The notes under the pieces were generated by a model, which made no database searches, was not told where the DNA came from, and worked only from the letters and a program-made list of their open reading frames with translations. Of a stretch of 64,000 bases of DNA, positions 1-9,196 are shown piece after piece. The stretch is taken from NCBI RefSeq assembly GCF_023715535.1, contig NZ_JAMBOI010000002.1, forward strand, positions 372,001 through 436,000. Reading direction: 5' to 3'. Positions within the stretch are counted from its first letter, which is position 1; each line of letters opens with the position of its first letter. Made by a program: the position numbers and the translations under genes. Source of the DNA: Sporosarcina luteola. Lineage in GTDB: Bacteria > Bacillota > Bacilli > Bacillales_A > Planococcaceae.

Positions 1-334
1 TAACATCATCCCATTCGTCTTCCTTCATACGCATCAACAAGTTATCACGCGTAATTCCTGCATTATTTACGAGCATATCAATAGAACCAAACGTTTTCAA
101 TGTCTCATCAATCATTTCTTTCACTTGTTCGGCATCCGAAACGTTCGCTTGGATGGCAAAAGCATCTCCGCCGGATTGTTTGATCAATTCAACGACTTCT
201 TCCGCTTTTTCTTTGCTGCCGCTATAGTTGACCGCTACACGAGCGCCTTCTTTTCCTAGCAAAATTGCAATCTCGCGTCCAATTCCTCTTGAAGCACCTG
301 TAACGATCGCCGATTTCCCTTCAAATCTACCCAT
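1..334 (-). CDS. fabG: 3-oxoacyl-ACP reductase FabG (5' part; runs off the window)
   Basis: NADPH-dependent beta-ketoacyl-ACP reductase, the first reduction step of each type II fatty acid elongation cycle, cytosolic. About 111 N-terminal residues are present, starting [20 protein letters not shown]: the TGxxxGIG dinucleotide loop of short-chain dehydrogenases, followed by the NNAG motif near residue 90. The catalytic Ser-Tyr-Lys region lies outside the window. The ATG at 334 overlaps the fabD stop by one base (TGATG). An ATG one codon upstream (337) is also in frame, but the AAAGGGTGG ribosome site is better spaced from 334. It is the fourth gene of the fapR-plsX-fabD-fabG operon and is expected to share FapR control. 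Confidence 0.95.
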   Translation of the reverse strand, partial: MGRFEGKSAIVTGASRGIGREIAILLGKEGARVAVNYSGSKEKAEEVVELIKQSGGDAFAIQANVSDAEQVKEMIDETLKTFGSIDMLVNNAGITRDNLLMRMKEDEWDDV

Positions 335-1269
335 CATTCCCACCCTTTCGCTGCATCAATGGCCGCTTGCAGTGTCTCTTCGTCATAGACAGGAAGCACT
401 GTAACAGATCTATCTATTTTCTTTACAAGGCCGCTGAGCACTTTTCCAGGGCCGCATTCAATGAAATGTGTAACGCCAAGGTTGATCAATTCACGAACGG
501 AGTCTTCCCAACGAACCGGAGAATATAATTGTTCCACAAGGAGCTGCTTGATTTCCTCATGATCGGAAACCGTTTTAGCGTTTACATTTGCAACGACCGG
601 GATGGAAGCATCCTTCATTCCTACTTCATCCAACGCATTTTTCAGACGTTCCGCTGCTGGCTTCATAAGGGAAGAGTGGAATGGTCCGCTCACATCAAGT
701 GGAATCGCTCTTTTCGCTCCCGCTTCCTTAAGCTCAACACAAGCTTTCTCGACGCCTGCTTTCGTTCCCGATATGACAATTTGTCCAGGACAGTTCAAAT
801 TGGCCGGTTGGACCGCATCGCCACTAGCTGTAATCGCATCCGTCACTTCTAGAAGCTTATCGCTATCCAGTCCAAGAATGGCGGCCATCGCCCCTTCTCC
901 GGCAGGAACCGCATCATTCATGAAAAGGCCGCGTTTATGGACAACCGACACACCGTCTTCAAATGAAAGGACACCTGAAGCGACGAGGGCAGTATACTCA
1001 CCAAGACTATGTCCAGCAGTATAGTCAGGAGTTATGCCTTCCACAACAAGCCTTGAAGCGATCATGGCGCCGACTGTCAACAGTGCGGGCTGTGCATTAT
1101 ATGTCAATGTCAGTTCCTCTTGGGGACCTTCTGTAATCAAACGGCTTAAGCCGAACTGCAATACTTCATCCGCTTGTTCCAGGAAATTCCCGCCACTATT
1201 GAATAGTTCTGCTCCCATTCCGACAGACTGAGAACCTTGTCCCGGGAAAATAAATGCTATTTTCGTCAT
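334..1269 (-). CDS. fabD: Malonyl-CoA:ACP transacylase FabD
   Basis: Transfers the malonyl group from malonyl-CoA to acyl carrier protein, supplying the extender unit for type II fatty acid synthesis. At 311 residues it has the usual length. The N-terminal FPGQGSQ motif (residues 8-14) and nucleophile elbow GHSLGE are clear; the nucleophile is Ser88, the partner His198 in GPFHSS, and the malonate-binding arginine is probably Arg113. The start ATG at 1269 overlaps the plsX stop at 1266, and the stop overlaps the fabG start, so translational coupling is likely. No internal promoter is evident, so expression should follow the FapR operator upstream of fapR. Confidence 0.97.
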   Translation of the reverse strand: MTKIAFIFPGQGSQSVGMGAELFNSGGNFLEQADEVLQFGLSRLITEGPQEELTLTYNAQPALLTVGAMIASRLVVEGITPDYTAGHSLGEYTALVASGVLSFEDGVSVVHKRGLFMNDAVPAGEGAMAAILGLDSDKLLEVTDAITASGDAVQPANLNCPGQIVISGTKAGVEKACVELKEAGAKRAIPLDVSGPFHSSLMKPAAERLKNALDEVGMKDASIPVVANVNAKTVSDHEEIKQLLVEQLYSPVRWEDSVRELINLGVTHFIECGPGKVLSGLVKKIDRSVTVLPVYDEETLQAAIDAAKGWE

Positions 1270-2261
1270 TCCGCCTCCACCTTTCCTACCGTCTCTCTAA
1301 TTGTTCCGCACACATTGAATTCGACCATTGTCCTCGCTTGTCTAATCGCATTATAAATAGCATTGGCATTTGAGGAACCGTGTGCCTTGATGACTGGGGA
1401 ATTCAACCCGAATAATCCTGCTCCGCCATACTCGGTATAATCCATTTTCTTTTTCAATCCGCGAAGGTCATCTTTCACTAATGCCGCTGAAAGCTTTGAC
1501 TTCAACGAGGCGCCATATACTTCTTTCAGCATCGAAAAGAAACCGGCTGCTGTCCCTTCTATCGTCTTCAGCACCATATTCCCTGTAAATCCATCCGTCA
1601 CAATGACATCCGCCGCACCACTTAAAATGTCTCTCGACTCAACGTTTCCGATAAAATGAATAGGCACTTCTGAAAGAAGTTCGTATGCAGCTTTCGTCAG
1701 TTCGTTCCCTTTGCCTTCTTCGGTGCCGATATTCAAAAGTCCGACGCGGGGCTTTTGAACGCCGCGCACCTTTTCCGCATAAATGCTTCCCATAATTGCA
1801 TATTGCTGCAAATGAGTAGGCTTTGCGTCAGAATTTGCGCCGACATCCAAGAAGACAAAACCTTGTCCATCGATTGTCGGCAAGGTCGGGGATAACGCCG
1901 GGCGATCGATGCCTTCGATCCGTCCTACGATGAATAGCCCGGCTGCCATTAGCGCTCCTGTATTCCCGGCAGAGACGCATGCATCGGCTTCGCCGTCTTT
2001 CACAGCTTGCGCCATCCTCACCATGGAGGCATCTTTCTTCCTTCGGATTGCACGGACCGGCTCATCATCCGCTTCAATTTTCTCTGTACAATGAATTACT
2101 TTCAAGCGTCCATGTTCTTTCAAATACGGCGCCATCTTTTCTTCATTTCCATAAATATGTATATGTATATCTTCAAATTCAGATAGGCTCAGAAGCGCGC
2201 CTTCAATAATTTCACCAGGTGCATGATCTCCACCCATTCCATCCAATGCAATGATCATCAT
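1266..2261 (-). CDS. plsX: Phosphate acyltransferase PlsX
   Basis: Converts acyl-ACP and phosphate to acyl-phosphate, the donor used by PlsY to start phospholipid synthesis; a peripheral membrane enzyme in this family. The 331-residue product starts with the typical [10 protein letters not shown] segment and carries [14 protein letters not shown] and VTDGFTGN blocks characteristic of PlsX. Two consecutive ATGs (2261, 2258) can serve as start behind a GGGAGG site; the first overlaps the fapR stop as ATGA. Its place between fapR and fabD is the standard Bacillus arrangement joining fatty-acid and phospholipid synthesis under one malonyl-CoA sensor. Confidence 0.97.
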   Translation of the reverse strand: MMIIALDGMGGDHAPGEIIEGALLSLSEFEDIHIHIYGNEEKMAPYLKEHGRLKVIHCTEKIEADDEPVRAIRRKKDASMVRMAQAVKDGEADACVSAGNTGALMAAGLFIVGRIEGIDRPALSPTLPTIDGQGFVFLDVGANSDAKPTHLQQYAIMGSIYAEKVRGVQKPRVGLLNIGTEEGKGNELTKAAYELLSEVPIHFIGNVESRDILSGAADVIVTDGFTGNMVLKTIEGTAAGFFSMLKEVYGASLKSKLSAALVKDDLRGLKKKMDYTEYGGAGLFGLNSPVIKAHGSSNANAIYNAIRQARTMVEFNVCGTIRETVGKVEAE

Positions 2262-2839
2262 ATTTCCCTCCCGCTGTGGTCCGTAGTTTGATACATCTGG
2301 AATTCACCGGTGAAAACCGTCTCGTTTTCGACGGTGGAGATGACATCGACAAAAGTCCGTTTATTATTTGAACGCTCTTTATCAACGATGGCACGTGCAA
2401 TGACCCGATCACCTGATCTGACGGGCTTCAGGAAATGGAGGTCCGATGTGACAGTCAACGCAAGATCATCGTCGAGAACTGCAACCGCCAATGAATTTGC
2501 CTGTGCAAATAAATGGTGGCCCCGCGCTATGCCACTCCTTCGGAAGACATGATCGTCCGTTACATCGAATATAGAGACCGCCCTTTTATCTAGCACAATG
2601 TCAACGATTTCACCAATTATTTCATCGGACTGTAGGGATTTCACTTCTGCTTCCATCGTTCGTGCGGCTACCGTTTTCAATCGCTCACGCAATTCCGGAA
2701 TTCCACATTCCAAGCGGTCTAATCGTATCGTCTGAACGCTTACTTTAAATTGTTTGGATAATTCTTCGTCTGTCAGAAAAGGATTTTGTTCGAGGCTTAT
2801 TTCAAGCTGGCGCTGCCTCTCCCTTTTTGGCACTCTCAC
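2258..2839 (-). CDS. fapR: Fatty acid and phospholipid biosynthesis repressor FapR
   Basis: Transcriptional repressor of lipid synthesis genes; malonyl-CoA binding to its hotdog domain releases it from DNA. An N-terminal helix-turn-helix ([20 protein letters not shown]) is followed by the linker helix IPELRERLK and a C-terminal hotdog fold containing [17 protein letters not shown]. The frame is open to a GTG at 2848, but that codon directly abuts the GGAAGG ribosome site. The GTG at 2839 is preferred: it is correctly spaced from GGTGA and aligns with the start of Bacillus subtilis FapR before the KRER segment, giving 193 residues. The gene lies directly downstream of a FapR operator, so it is autoregulated. 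Confidence 0.95.
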   Translation of the reverse strand: MRVPKRERQRQLEISLEQNPFLTDEELSKQFKVSVQTIRLDRLECGIPELRERLKTVAARTMEAEVKSLQSDEIIGEIVDIVLDKRAVSIFDVTDDHVFRRSGIARGHHLFAQANSLAVAVLDDDLALTVTSDLHFLKPVRSGDRVIARAIVDKERSNNKRTFVDVISTVENETVFTGEFQMYQTTDHSGREI

Positions 2840-2856
2840 TCGATTCACCCTTCCGG

Positions 2857-2875
2857 ATTAGCACTTGGTACTAAT
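2857..2875. promoter_or_regulatory. FapR operator
   Basis: The interrupted palindrome ATTAGCACTTGGTACTAAT matches the known FapR consensus (TTAGTACCTRNTACTAA) at all but two or three positions. It lies 8 bases downstream of the -10 box proposed for fapR and 17 bases upstream of the GTG start, so bound repressor would cover the transcription start. This is the classical site for feed-forward control of fapR-plsX-fabD-fabG by malonyl-CoA. Confidence 0.88.
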
Positions 2876-2883
2876 ACCAGTAT

Positions 2884-2913
2884 ATTATCATAGTTCCTCA
2901 TTGATTTCTACAA
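2884..2913 (-). promoter_or_regulatory. Sigma-A promoter of fapR-plsX-fabD-fabG
   Basis: On the minus strand TTGTAG (2913-2908) and GATAAT (2889-2884) are separated by 18 bases and immediately precede the FapR operator. The promoter sits between the recG terminator and fapR, where an operon promoter is required. The -35 matches the consensus at four of six positions. Confidence 0.6.
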
Positions 2914-2933
2914 AACATTGGTTGAAATAAAAC

Positions 2934-2978
2934 AAACAACAGGCAAAGAAAAAACACTCCATTTCTTGACCTGTTGTT
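2934..2978 (-). terminator. Rho-independent terminator after recG
   Basis: Minus-strand RNA would form a long stem from AACAACAGG plus CAAGAAA pairing with TTTCTTTG plus CCTGTTGTT, followed by TGTTTTATTT. It begins 11 bases after the recG stop and separates the sda-recG unit from the fapR promoter. Confidence 0.8.
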
Positions 2979-2989
2979 CAATTATGTTT

Positions 2990-5038
2990 TTAGTCTATGC
3001 GTTCATGTGATAGCGCGCCTGATTGCTCCAAGTCTTCTCTCAAGAATTTATACTCCGGAGAGGACCAGAAATCATCCGATGCCAGCATCTTCTCAGCATC
3101 TTGACGCGCAGTTTCCAGCGCGCGGTAGTCATGCACAAGATCAGCCATCTTGAATTCAGGCATTCCGCTTTGCTTCTTGCCGAAGAAGTCGCCCGCGCCT
3201 CTCAGCTCAAGATCCTTTTCAGCTAATATGAATCCGTCGTTCGTCTCTGTCATGGACTGCATCCGTTCCTTCCCTTCCTCGTTCTTCGGATCGGCAAGAA
3301 GTACGCAATACGATTGGTCCGCCCCCCTGCCGACCCTCCCCCTTAATTGGTGAAGTTGGGCGAGTCCGAAACGGGTGGCGTCATAAATGAGCATGAAGGT
3401 CGCATTCGGCACGTTCACGCCGACTTCAACGACGGTTGTCGAAACAAGGCAATCGATTTTCCCCTCACTGAAGTCCCTCATGATGGCATCTTTCTCATCG
3501 GAATGAAGTCTACCGTGCATGAGGCCGACTGTGTACCGCCCAGCAAAATGGTGGGTGAGCTGGGAATGGACATCGACGGCATTTTGAACATCGATCTTAT
3601 CTGATTCCTCAATGAGAGGACAAATGACATATGACTGTCTCCCGGCCTGCAGTTCCTTCTCCATCTTTCGTAATACTGGCAATAAGGATTCTTCTTTAAG
3701 CCAAAAGGTCTCAACTTTTTTTCGTCCCGCCGGCATTTCATCAAGGATGGAGACATCCATTTCCCCGAAGGCGGTAATCGCCAATGTCCGCGGAATCGGA
3801 GTCGCCGTCATAAAAAGCACGTCGGGATTAAGACCTTTCTCCCTTAACACGCGCCGTTGTTCCACACCGAAACGATGCTGTTCATCCGTTATGACGAGTC
3901 CCAATTTCGCAAAACCGACGTCCGGCTGGATCAACGCATGCGTCCCGATCAGCAGATCGATTTCTCCGCTTTGCAATTTCTCAATGATGATCCTTCTCGC
4001 TTTCCCTTTCGTGGATCCGGAGAGGAAGGCGACATTCACTCCAAACGGCTCAAGCCATGATGATAGGGAATCGGCATGCTGTTCCGCAAGAATTTCCGTC
4101 GGCGCCATAAGCGCACCTTGAAACCCACCCGTAATCGCCGCAAATAGGGCAATAGCAGCTACGACCGTCTTTCCGGAACCTACATCCCCTTGCAGCAGCC
4201 GATTCATCCTCATCGGGCTTTTCAATTCGGCACATAGCTCATTGACAACCTTTTTTTGTGCATTCGTCAGCTCGAAAGGCAATGAAGTAATGAACTCCTT
4301 GATACGATCCAGATCATAATGAATCGGAGTTCCTTTTTCGGTTTCTTTACGGATTTTTTTCATACCGATCATTTTCAATTGGAATTTCAAGAGCTCCTCA
4401 TAGACAAAGCGTCTACGTGCCTGTTTCACGTCATTCGGCGATTTTGGAAAATGAACCATTTCCAGTGCTTCTCCGACCGACGGCAACAAATAAGCTTCCC
4501 GCAATGAATCCGGAAGAACTTCGGCAATTTCACCGCTGCACAAATCCAGTGCCTGTCTCATATATTTGCGGAACGTCTTTTGGTGCATGACGTTTTTCAA
4601 ACTATAGACAGGTTCAAAATCAGCTTGATCTGTTTTCGGCCCCTGACTGAAGTTGCTCACATTGATCACTTGCCTGCCACGATCCCATTTGCCGGTCACC
4701 GTAACAATCATTCCGATTGAAATTCGGTCTTTCAAGTAATGTTGATTGAAGAAAACCGCTTTAACGAGATGATTTCCGGCCAGCAACCGTAATTGGAGTC
4801 GTGATTTATTTCTCCCTAAAAAAAGAACGGAAGGCTCACTTTCGACCCTTCCTTCAATGGTGACCCGTTCATTATGCGGCGTTTCAGCTAAATTTTTCAA
4901 TCTGAAGTCTTCATGGCGGTACGGAAATGTATTGATTAACTCTTCAATCGTTTCAATGCCAAGTTTTTGAAGCTGTTCTGCAGATGCCTTGCCGACGCCT
5001 TTCAGCGTTGTGACAGGGTCAAGAATTGACGGTGTCAC
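2990..5038 (-). CDS. recG: ATP-dependent DNA helicase RecG
   Basis: Branch-migrating DNA translocase that regresses stalled forks and processes recombination intermediates. The 682-residue length is the same as in B. subtilis. An N-terminal wedge (OB-fold) domain is followed by two helicase domains: Walker A GDVGSGKT at residues 284-291, DEQH box, motif III FMTATPIPRT, and QLRGRVGRG as motif VI. The GTG start at 5038 lies 20 bases inside the 3' end of sdaAA, with AAGGA 11 bases upstream, so the two genes are co-transcribed. This sdaAA-recG-fapR order is that of Bacillus. Confidence 0.97.
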   Translation of the reverse strand: MTPSILDPVTTLKGVGKASAEQLQKLGIETIEELINTFPYRHEDFRLKNLAETPHNERVTIEGRVESEPSVLFLGRNKSRLQLRLLAGNHLVKAVFFNQHYLKDRISIGMIVTVTGKWDRGRQVINVSNFSQGPKTDQADFEPVYSLKNVMHQKTFRKYMRQALDLCSGEIAEVLPDSLREAYLLPSVGEALEMVHFPKSPNDVKQARRRFVYEELLKFQLKMIGMKKIRKETEKGTPIHYDLDRIKEFITSLPFELTNAQKKVVNELCAELKSPMRMNRLLQGDVGSGKTVVAAIALFAAITGGFQGALMAPTEILAEQHADSLSSWLEPFGVNVAFLSGSTKGKARRIIIEKLQSGEIDLLIGTHALIQPDVGFAKLGLVITDEQHRFGVEQRRVLREKGLNPDVLFMTATPIPRTLAITAFGEMDVSILDEMPAGRKKVETFWLKEESLLPVLRKMEKELQAGRQSYVICPLIEESDKIDVQNAVDVHSQLTHHFAGRYTVGLMHGRLHSDEKDAIMRDFSEGKIDCLVSTTVVEVGVNVPNATFMLIYDATRFGLAQLHQLRGRVGRGADQSYCVLLADPKNEEGKERMQSMTETNDGFILAEKDLELRGAGDFFGKKQSGMPEFKMADLVHDYRALETARQDAEKMLASDDFWSSPEYKFLREDLEQSGALSHERID

Positions 5039-5927
5039 GAGACGTTTTGTCCTTTCCGAAAATCTCGGCTTCGAGTGCCTTTCCAGTAGGAGTGGCAGCT
5101 AAGCCCCCTTTTGCGGTTTCCCTTAAAGCGGAAGGCATTGACTGTCCGATTCTATGCATCGCTTCAATTACTTCATCAGTCGGAATCCTGCTTACTACCC
5201 CTGCAAGAGCCATATCCGCTCCGACTAGGGCTTTTGCAGCTCCCATCGCATTACGCTTCACACATGGCACTTCCACTAGACCTGCCACCGGATCGCATAC
5301 AAGTCCAAGCATGTTTTTCATGACGATTGAAAAAGCCTCTGCACTTTGCTGAGGAGTCCCTCCAGCCATTTCCACGATCGCAGCGGCAGCCATCGAAGCG
5401 GCTGAACCAGTTTCCGCCTGGCATCCTCCTGCCGCACCAGAGATGGATGCGTTATTTGCCACGACAAAGCCGAAAGCGCCCGATGTAAACAAGTAATTCA
5501 CCATCTGCTCTCTCGTCGGGTTCAATTTGTCCTTCACTGCGAAAAGTGTTCCTGGTACAATTCCGGCAGCCCCTGCAGTAGGAGTTGCACAGATCATTCC
5601 CATTGCTGCGTTTACTTCGTTCGTCGCGACCGCTTTACTGACAGCATCCAAAATAAGGTCCCCCGAAAGTGATTTTCCGGATTTAATATAGTTTTGAATA
5701 AGGACAGCATCGCCGCCTGTCAAACCGGAAGTCGATTTTACGCCTTGCAACCCTTGCTCGACAGCGCTTTCCATGACGGAAAGATTGTTTTCCATTTGAG
5801 CGACAATCTCTTCACGTGAACGTCTCGTCATTTGCATTTCCTGTTCAATCATAATTTCCGAAATCGGCTTATTTTGTGCTTCTGCGAGTGCTACTAATTC
5901 TTTTACAGTACCGAATAGAACTTCCAT
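5019..5927 (-). CDS. sdaAA: L-serine dehydratase, alpha subunit
   Basis: Catalytic alpha chain of the two-subunit iron-sulfur L-serine dehydratase, which converts L-serine to pyruvate and ammonia. The 302-residue product has the family blocks SGLTGGDA, ATPTAGAAGIVPG and GAAGGCQAETGSA; cysteines in GGCQAE, VCDPV and VPCVKRN are candidate [4Fe-4S] ligands. It starts 14 bases after the sdaAB stop and overlaps the recG start, making a three-gene unit sdaAB-sdaAA-recG. Confidence 0.96.
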   Translation of the reverse strand: MEVLFGTVKELVALAEAQNKPISEIMIEQEMQMTRRSREEIVAQMENNLSVMESAVEQGLQGVKSTSGLTGGDAVLIQNYIKSGKSLSGDLILDAVSKAVATNEVNAAMGMICATPTAGAAGIVPGTLFAVKDKLNPTREQMVNYLFTSGAFGFVVANNASISGAAGGCQAETGSAASMAAAAIVEMAGGTPQQSAEAFSIVMKNMLGLVCDPVAGLVEVPCVKRNAMGAAKALVGADMALAGVVSRIPTDEVIEAMHRIGQSMPSALRETAKGGLAATPTGKALEAEIFGKDKTSRDTVNS

Positions 5928-5941
5928 TACTATTTCCCTCC

Positions 5942-6604
5942 TCAGTTCGCCAATGTTGAAACTTGCGTAACATTCGGCAATGATTTCAATTCATTAATGA
6001 GTGTTTCATCAAACATCTGGTCGACTTCAATGACCATAAGAGCCATTTTCCCTTTTTCTTTCCGGCCTACTTCCATATGGGCAATGTTCATGCCTTGCGA
6101 AGCGATTGCGTTGGAAACATTCGCGATGACGCCAGAGCGATCGTCATGTACGACGAGGAGCGCCGGGAAATGCCCCGATAAGCGAAGTGGAAAGCCATTC
6201 AACTCAGTGACTTCCATTGTGCCACCGCCGATTGAAATCCCGACAAGCTCTATTTCCCCTTGACTGTCGCCGAGAACAATTTTTGCTGTATTTGGATGAT
6301 CGGCCTCTTCCTCTTCGGGAATGAACTCGAAGGTCATGCCCAGTGCTGCGGCATCTTCGAAAGCCGTTTTTATTCTTTCATCAAACGTGTCGTAATCCAA
6401 CAGACCCCCGATAATCGCAACGTCCGTCCCATGCCCTTTATATGTTTCTGCAAAAGACCCATAGAGATGGATTCTCGCCCACTCCGGCTGACGCCCAAAC
6501 AAATCACGGGCGACTCGTCCAATTCGAGCAGCTCCAGCGGTGTGCGAAGATGAAGGCCCGATCATGACGGGACCGATAATTTCAAAGACAGATCTATATT
6601 TCAT
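5942..6604 (-). CDS. sdaAB: L-serine dehydratase, beta subunit
   Basis: Beta chain of the iron-sulfur L-serine dehydratase. The 220-residue sequence opens with the conserved MIGPSSSHTAGAARIGR block and ends with an ACT domain (about residues 147-220, from PALLVVHDDRSGVIANVSN), a fold that commonly binds amino acids and may sense serine. It is the promoter-proximal gene of sdaAB-sdaAA-recG. A candidate cre site just upstream suggests carbon catabolite control. Confidence 0.96.
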   Translation of the reverse strand: MKYRSVFEIIGPVMIGPSSSHTAGAARIGRVARDLFGRQPEWARIHLYGSFAETYKGHGTDVAIIGGLLDYDTFDERIKTAFEDAAALGMTFEFIPEEEEADHPNTAKIVLGDSQGEIELVGISIGGGTMEVTELNGFPLRLSGHFPALLVVHDDRSGVIANVSNAIASQGMNIAHMEVGRKEKGKMALMVIEVDQMFDETLINELKSLPNVTQVSTLAN

Positions 6605-6626
6605 TTAAACTACCCCCTTATTGAGA

Positions 6627-6641
6627 AGCAAACGCTTTCTT
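6627..6641 (-). promoter_or_regulatory. Candidate catabolite-responsive element (cre)
   Basis: The minus-strand sequence AAGAAAGCGTTTGCT fits the cre consensus WTGNAANCGNWNNCW with one mismatch (A for T at position 2). It starts one base after the proposed -10 box and so covers the transcription start, a position where CcpA typically represses. Serine deamination feeds pyruvate, which makes catabolite control plausible; the assignment is inference. Confidence 0.4.
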
Positions 6642-6642
6642 C

Positions 6643-6671
6643 ATTTTACCGCAGATTTCAAGTAAAGACAA
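6643..6671 (-). promoter_or_regulatory. Putative sigma-A promoter of sdaAB-sdaAA-recG
   Basis: Minus-strand TTGTCT (6671-6666) and TAAAAT (6648-6643) are 17 bases apart, upstream of sdaAB. The -35 lies inside the T-rich tail of the fakA terminator, so the promoter follows directly on the end of the preceding transcript. Confidence 0.5.
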
Positions 6672-6676
6672 AATAG

Positions 6677-6713
6677 AAAATCGGCATGCCCCAAAAGGCA
6701 TGCCGTCGATTTT
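6677..6713 (-). terminator. Rho-independent terminator after fakA
   Basis: A stem built on inverted GGCATGCC copies, extended by AAAATCG and CGATTTT arms, with a six-base loop. On the minus strand it ends in GATTTTCTATTTTG and begins six bases past the fakA stop. Confidence 0.85.
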
Positions 6714-6718
6714 CCGTA

Positions 6719-8377
6719 TTATTCCACGGAAAGGATATAAGGATAAAGCGGTTGTTTCCCATTGTACAATTCGACTTCTGTATGATCATATGTGGATTCC
6801 ACGTATTCTGCAATTTCAGCAGCTTCTTGCTCGGTTACATCCTCGCCATAGATGATTGTGACGATTTCATCATCTTCATCGATAAGTGATTCAAGCAACG
6901 TCTTCATTACGTCTCCTAAAGACGGGTTGGAGATAACAATTTTACTGCCTGCAAGTCCCATAAAATCATCTTTTTTAATATCGATGCCATCTATGGATGT
7001 ATCCCGGATCGAATAAGTGACTTGACCAGTTTTCACTCCAACCGCCGCTTTGGACATGCTCTTTTCATTATCCGCCACTTCAGCTTCAGGATTGAATGCG
7101 AGAATTGCCGCTAGCCCTTCCGGAACGGATTTCGTTTCGACGACAGCTGCTTCGATGCCAATCACTTCTGCTGCCTGTTTTGCCGCCATGATGATATTTT
7201 TATTGTTCGGCAAGATGATGACCCGCTCGGCGCCCACGTCCTTGATAGCCTTCACGATATCTTCGGTTGATGGATTCATCGTCTGTCCGCCTTCAATGAC
7301 AGCAGAAGCTCCGATGCTCTTCAGCAAGTCAGCAATTCCTGTCCCCATTGCCACTGTCACAATTGCGTAAGGATGTGAAGCTGTCTCCGCCTTTTTTATC
7401 GAATGGCTATCTCCGACAATATCAATATGCTGCTGACGCATGTTTTCGATTTTGATGTTTATGAGGGAACCGTATTGTTGCGCATAATTCAATGCATCTC
7501 CCGGCTCTTCAGTATGAATATGTACTTTCGCAATTTCCTCATCTGAAATGACAAGTAATGAATCCCCGAACTTACTGAGGTCCTGGCGGAAATCGCCTTC
7601 CTCGAAAGGATGCTTCTTCACTTTTTTATCCTCAAATTTCACCATGAATTCTGTACAATAGCCGTATACGATATCTTCAGTATTCATGAACCCTTGTACT
7701 CCACGATGATGCTCAGCGTTGACTAGATCCTCCATCAGATCCATATTCGTCCGTTCAGGAAGCTCTTCCCCTTTCAGACATGCCAAAAAACCTTCATATA
7801 CATAAACAAGGCCTTGTCCGCCACTATCGACGACACCAACTTCCTTCAAGACGGGAAGCAGATCTGGAGTCCGTTTCAAAGAAGCTTTCGACTCTTCAAC
7901 GATTGCCTCCATCACTTTGATGATGTCTGTAGTCGACTTCGCCACTTCAACACCTTTGCTCGCTGCATCTTTGGCAACAGTAAGAATCGTGCCTTCAACA
8001 GGCTTCATGACTGCTTTATAAGCCGTCTGCACCCCATATTCCAGTGCATTTGCGAACTTCTTGCTATCCAACTTCTCTTCCTCTTCCACAGCCTTGCCAA
8101 AACCACGGAACAATTGGGATAGGATGACCCCGGAGTTCCCGCGTGCTCCCATCAATAGGCCTTTAGACAATGCCTGGGCGGTCTTGCCCAAATGAGCAGA
8201 CACATTCGCTTCCGTTTCCTTTGCCCCGGACGTCATGGATAAATTCATATTTGTCCCTGTGTCCCCGTCAGGAACAGGAAACACGTTAAGTGAATCGACA
8301 TAGTCTGCATTCTGATGAAGGTGATGCGCACCCATCCTCACCATGTCGGCAAATTTCACACCATCAATAAAATTCAT
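6719..8377 (-). CDS. fakA: Fatty acid kinase subunit FakA (DAK2 family, YloV)
   Basis: ATP-binding subunit of fatty acid kinase, which with a FakB carrier phosphorylates exogenous or recycled fatty acids for PlsY and PlsX. The 552-residue product has an N-terminal Dak2/DhaL nucleotide domain with VFPVPDGDTGTNMNL and MGARGNSGVILSQLFRG, a middle domain, and a C-terminal DegV-like region (LPNNKNIIMAA, ILAFNPEAE). It follows yloU by 21 bases as in Bacillus and Staphylococcus. No fakB gene is visible in the window. Confidence 0.93.
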   Translation of the reverse strand: MNFIDGVKFADMVRMGAHHLHQNADYVDSLNVFPVPDGDTGTNMNLSMTSGAKETEANVSAHLGKTAQALSKGLLMGARGNSGVILSQLFRGFGKAVEEEEKLDSKKFANALEYGVQTAYKAVMKPVEGTILTVAKDAASKGVEVAKSTTDIIKVMEAIVEESKASLKRTPDLLPVLKEVGVVDSGGQGLVYVYEGFLACLKGEELPERTNMDLMEDLVNAEHHRGVQGFMNTEDIVYGYCTEFMVKFEDKKVKKHPFEEGDFRQDLSKFGDSLLVISDEEIAKVHIHTEEPGDALNYAQQYGSLINIKIENMRQQHIDIVGDSHSIKKAETASHPYAIVTVAMGTGIADLLKSIGASAVIEGGQTMNPSTEDIVKAIKDVGAERVIILPNNKNIIMAAKQAAEVIGIEAAVVETKSVPEGLAAILAFNPEAEVADNEKSMSKAAVGVKTGQVTYSIRDTSIDGIDIKKDDFMGLAGSKIVISNPSLGDVMKTLLESLIDEDDEIVTIIYGEDVTEQEAAEIAEYVESTYDHTEVELYNGKQPLYPYILSVE

Positions 8378-8398
8378 TGAAATGTTTTCCTCCTTCTA

Positions 8399-8758
8399 TC
8401 AGTTCGTCACCCGAACTCCTTGAACAAATATATTCACTGAATCCACTGTTAACGATAAGGTCTTTTTCAATGTATACATCACTTTGGATTGCACTTGGTA
8501 TGCGACCTCGGAGATTTTTGTTCCATATCCGATAATGACATACATATCGATATGTGTTTCGTCTCCGATATTTCTAACAATGACTCCTTTTGCATAGTTC
8601 TCTTTTCCAAGGATGTCTGTAAGTCCATCCCGGATTTGATGACGCGAAGCCATGCCGACAATTCCGTAGCATTCGATTGCCGCCTCTCCCACCACTTGGG
8701 CAATGACGTCATTCGTAATATCTATCGTACCGTAATCGTTTTTCATCTCGATTGACAT
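8399..8758 (-). CDS. yloU: Asp23/Gls24 family protein YloU
   Basis: Small Asp23-family protein of 119 residues; relatives in staphylococci form a membrane-associated layer linked to cell-envelope stress. The frame is open to 8881, but the ATG at 8758 (MSIEMKNDYGTIDITN) is chosen because it follows a strong GGGAGGGG site by eight bases and matches the start of B. subtilis YloU. The upstream extension is poorly conserved. The body contains ECYGIVGMASR and DGLTDIL and the C-terminal VDSVNIFVQGVRV. It is first in the yloU-fakA pair and divergent from rpmB. Confidence 0.92.
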   Translation of the reverse strand: MSIEMKNDYGTIDITNDVIAQVVGEAAIECYGIVGMASRHQIRDGLTDILGKENYAKGVIVRNIGDETHIDMYVIIGYGTKISEVAYQVQSKVMYTLKKTLSLTVDSVNIFVQGVRVTN

Positions 8759-8875
8759 GAAAGCTTCCCCTCCCGCATCCATAATAACTAACCCCATTGT
8801 ACTATACACGATAACAATATAAAAGCGTAGTAACTGTTGTAAAGGATTTTCACTTGAAAGCATCAGTGAAAAAGG

Positions 8876-8904
8876 TTGCATGCCTTTATTTCCTGTGATA
8901 AAGT
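8876..8904 (+). promoter_or_regulatory. Sigma-A promoter of rpmB
   Basis: TTGCAT (8876-8881) and TAAAGT (8899-8904) with a 17-base spacer lie 61 bases before the rpmB start. The same 207-base divergent region must also hold the yloU-fakA promoter; TACAAT and TATAGT boxes near 8795-8805 on the minus strand are [17 protein letters not shown] a clear -35. Confidence 0.55.
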
Positions 8905-8965
8905 ATTATGGTATGCGAATTAGATAGTGAATCGCTTAATCAATATTAGCGAGGAGGTCATAAAA

Positions 8966-9154
8966 ATGGCTAAAGAATGTGTAGTTACTGGCCGCAAAGC
9001 ACGTACGGGGAATGCCCGTTCACACGCAATGAATGCCAACAGACGTACTTGGGGAGCTAATCTTCAAAAAGTCCGTATTCTTGTAAACGGTAAACCGAAA
9101 CGTGTTTGGGTATCTGCGAGAGCGCTCAAATCAGGTAAAGTGCAAAGAGTATAA
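8966..9154 (+). CDS. rpmB: 50S ribosomal protein L28
   Basis: Basic 62-residue large-subunit protein, same length as in B. subtilis. It starts [16 protein letters not shown] and carries the CVVTG and [22 protein letters not shown] segments typical of L28. The first cysteine remains, but the four-cysteine zinc motif found in some L28 paralogs is absent, so this is the zinc-independent form. The ATG at 8966 follows GAGGAGG by a normal distance; a longer frame from 8927 lacks support. It is monocistronic on the plus strand, divergent from yloU and convergent with spoVM. Confidence 0.97.
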   Translation: MAKECVVTGRKARTGNARSHAMNANRRTWGANLQKVRILVNGKPKRVWVSARALKSGKVQRV

Positions 9155-9196
9155 TATCTTTATCCGCGTTCCGATTACTATAAGACAAAAAGAAAT

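Noticed and set aside
3612..4121. 169-codon plus-strand open frame opposite recG
   Set aside because: Shadow of the RecG helicase domain; no recognizable motifs or upstream signals.
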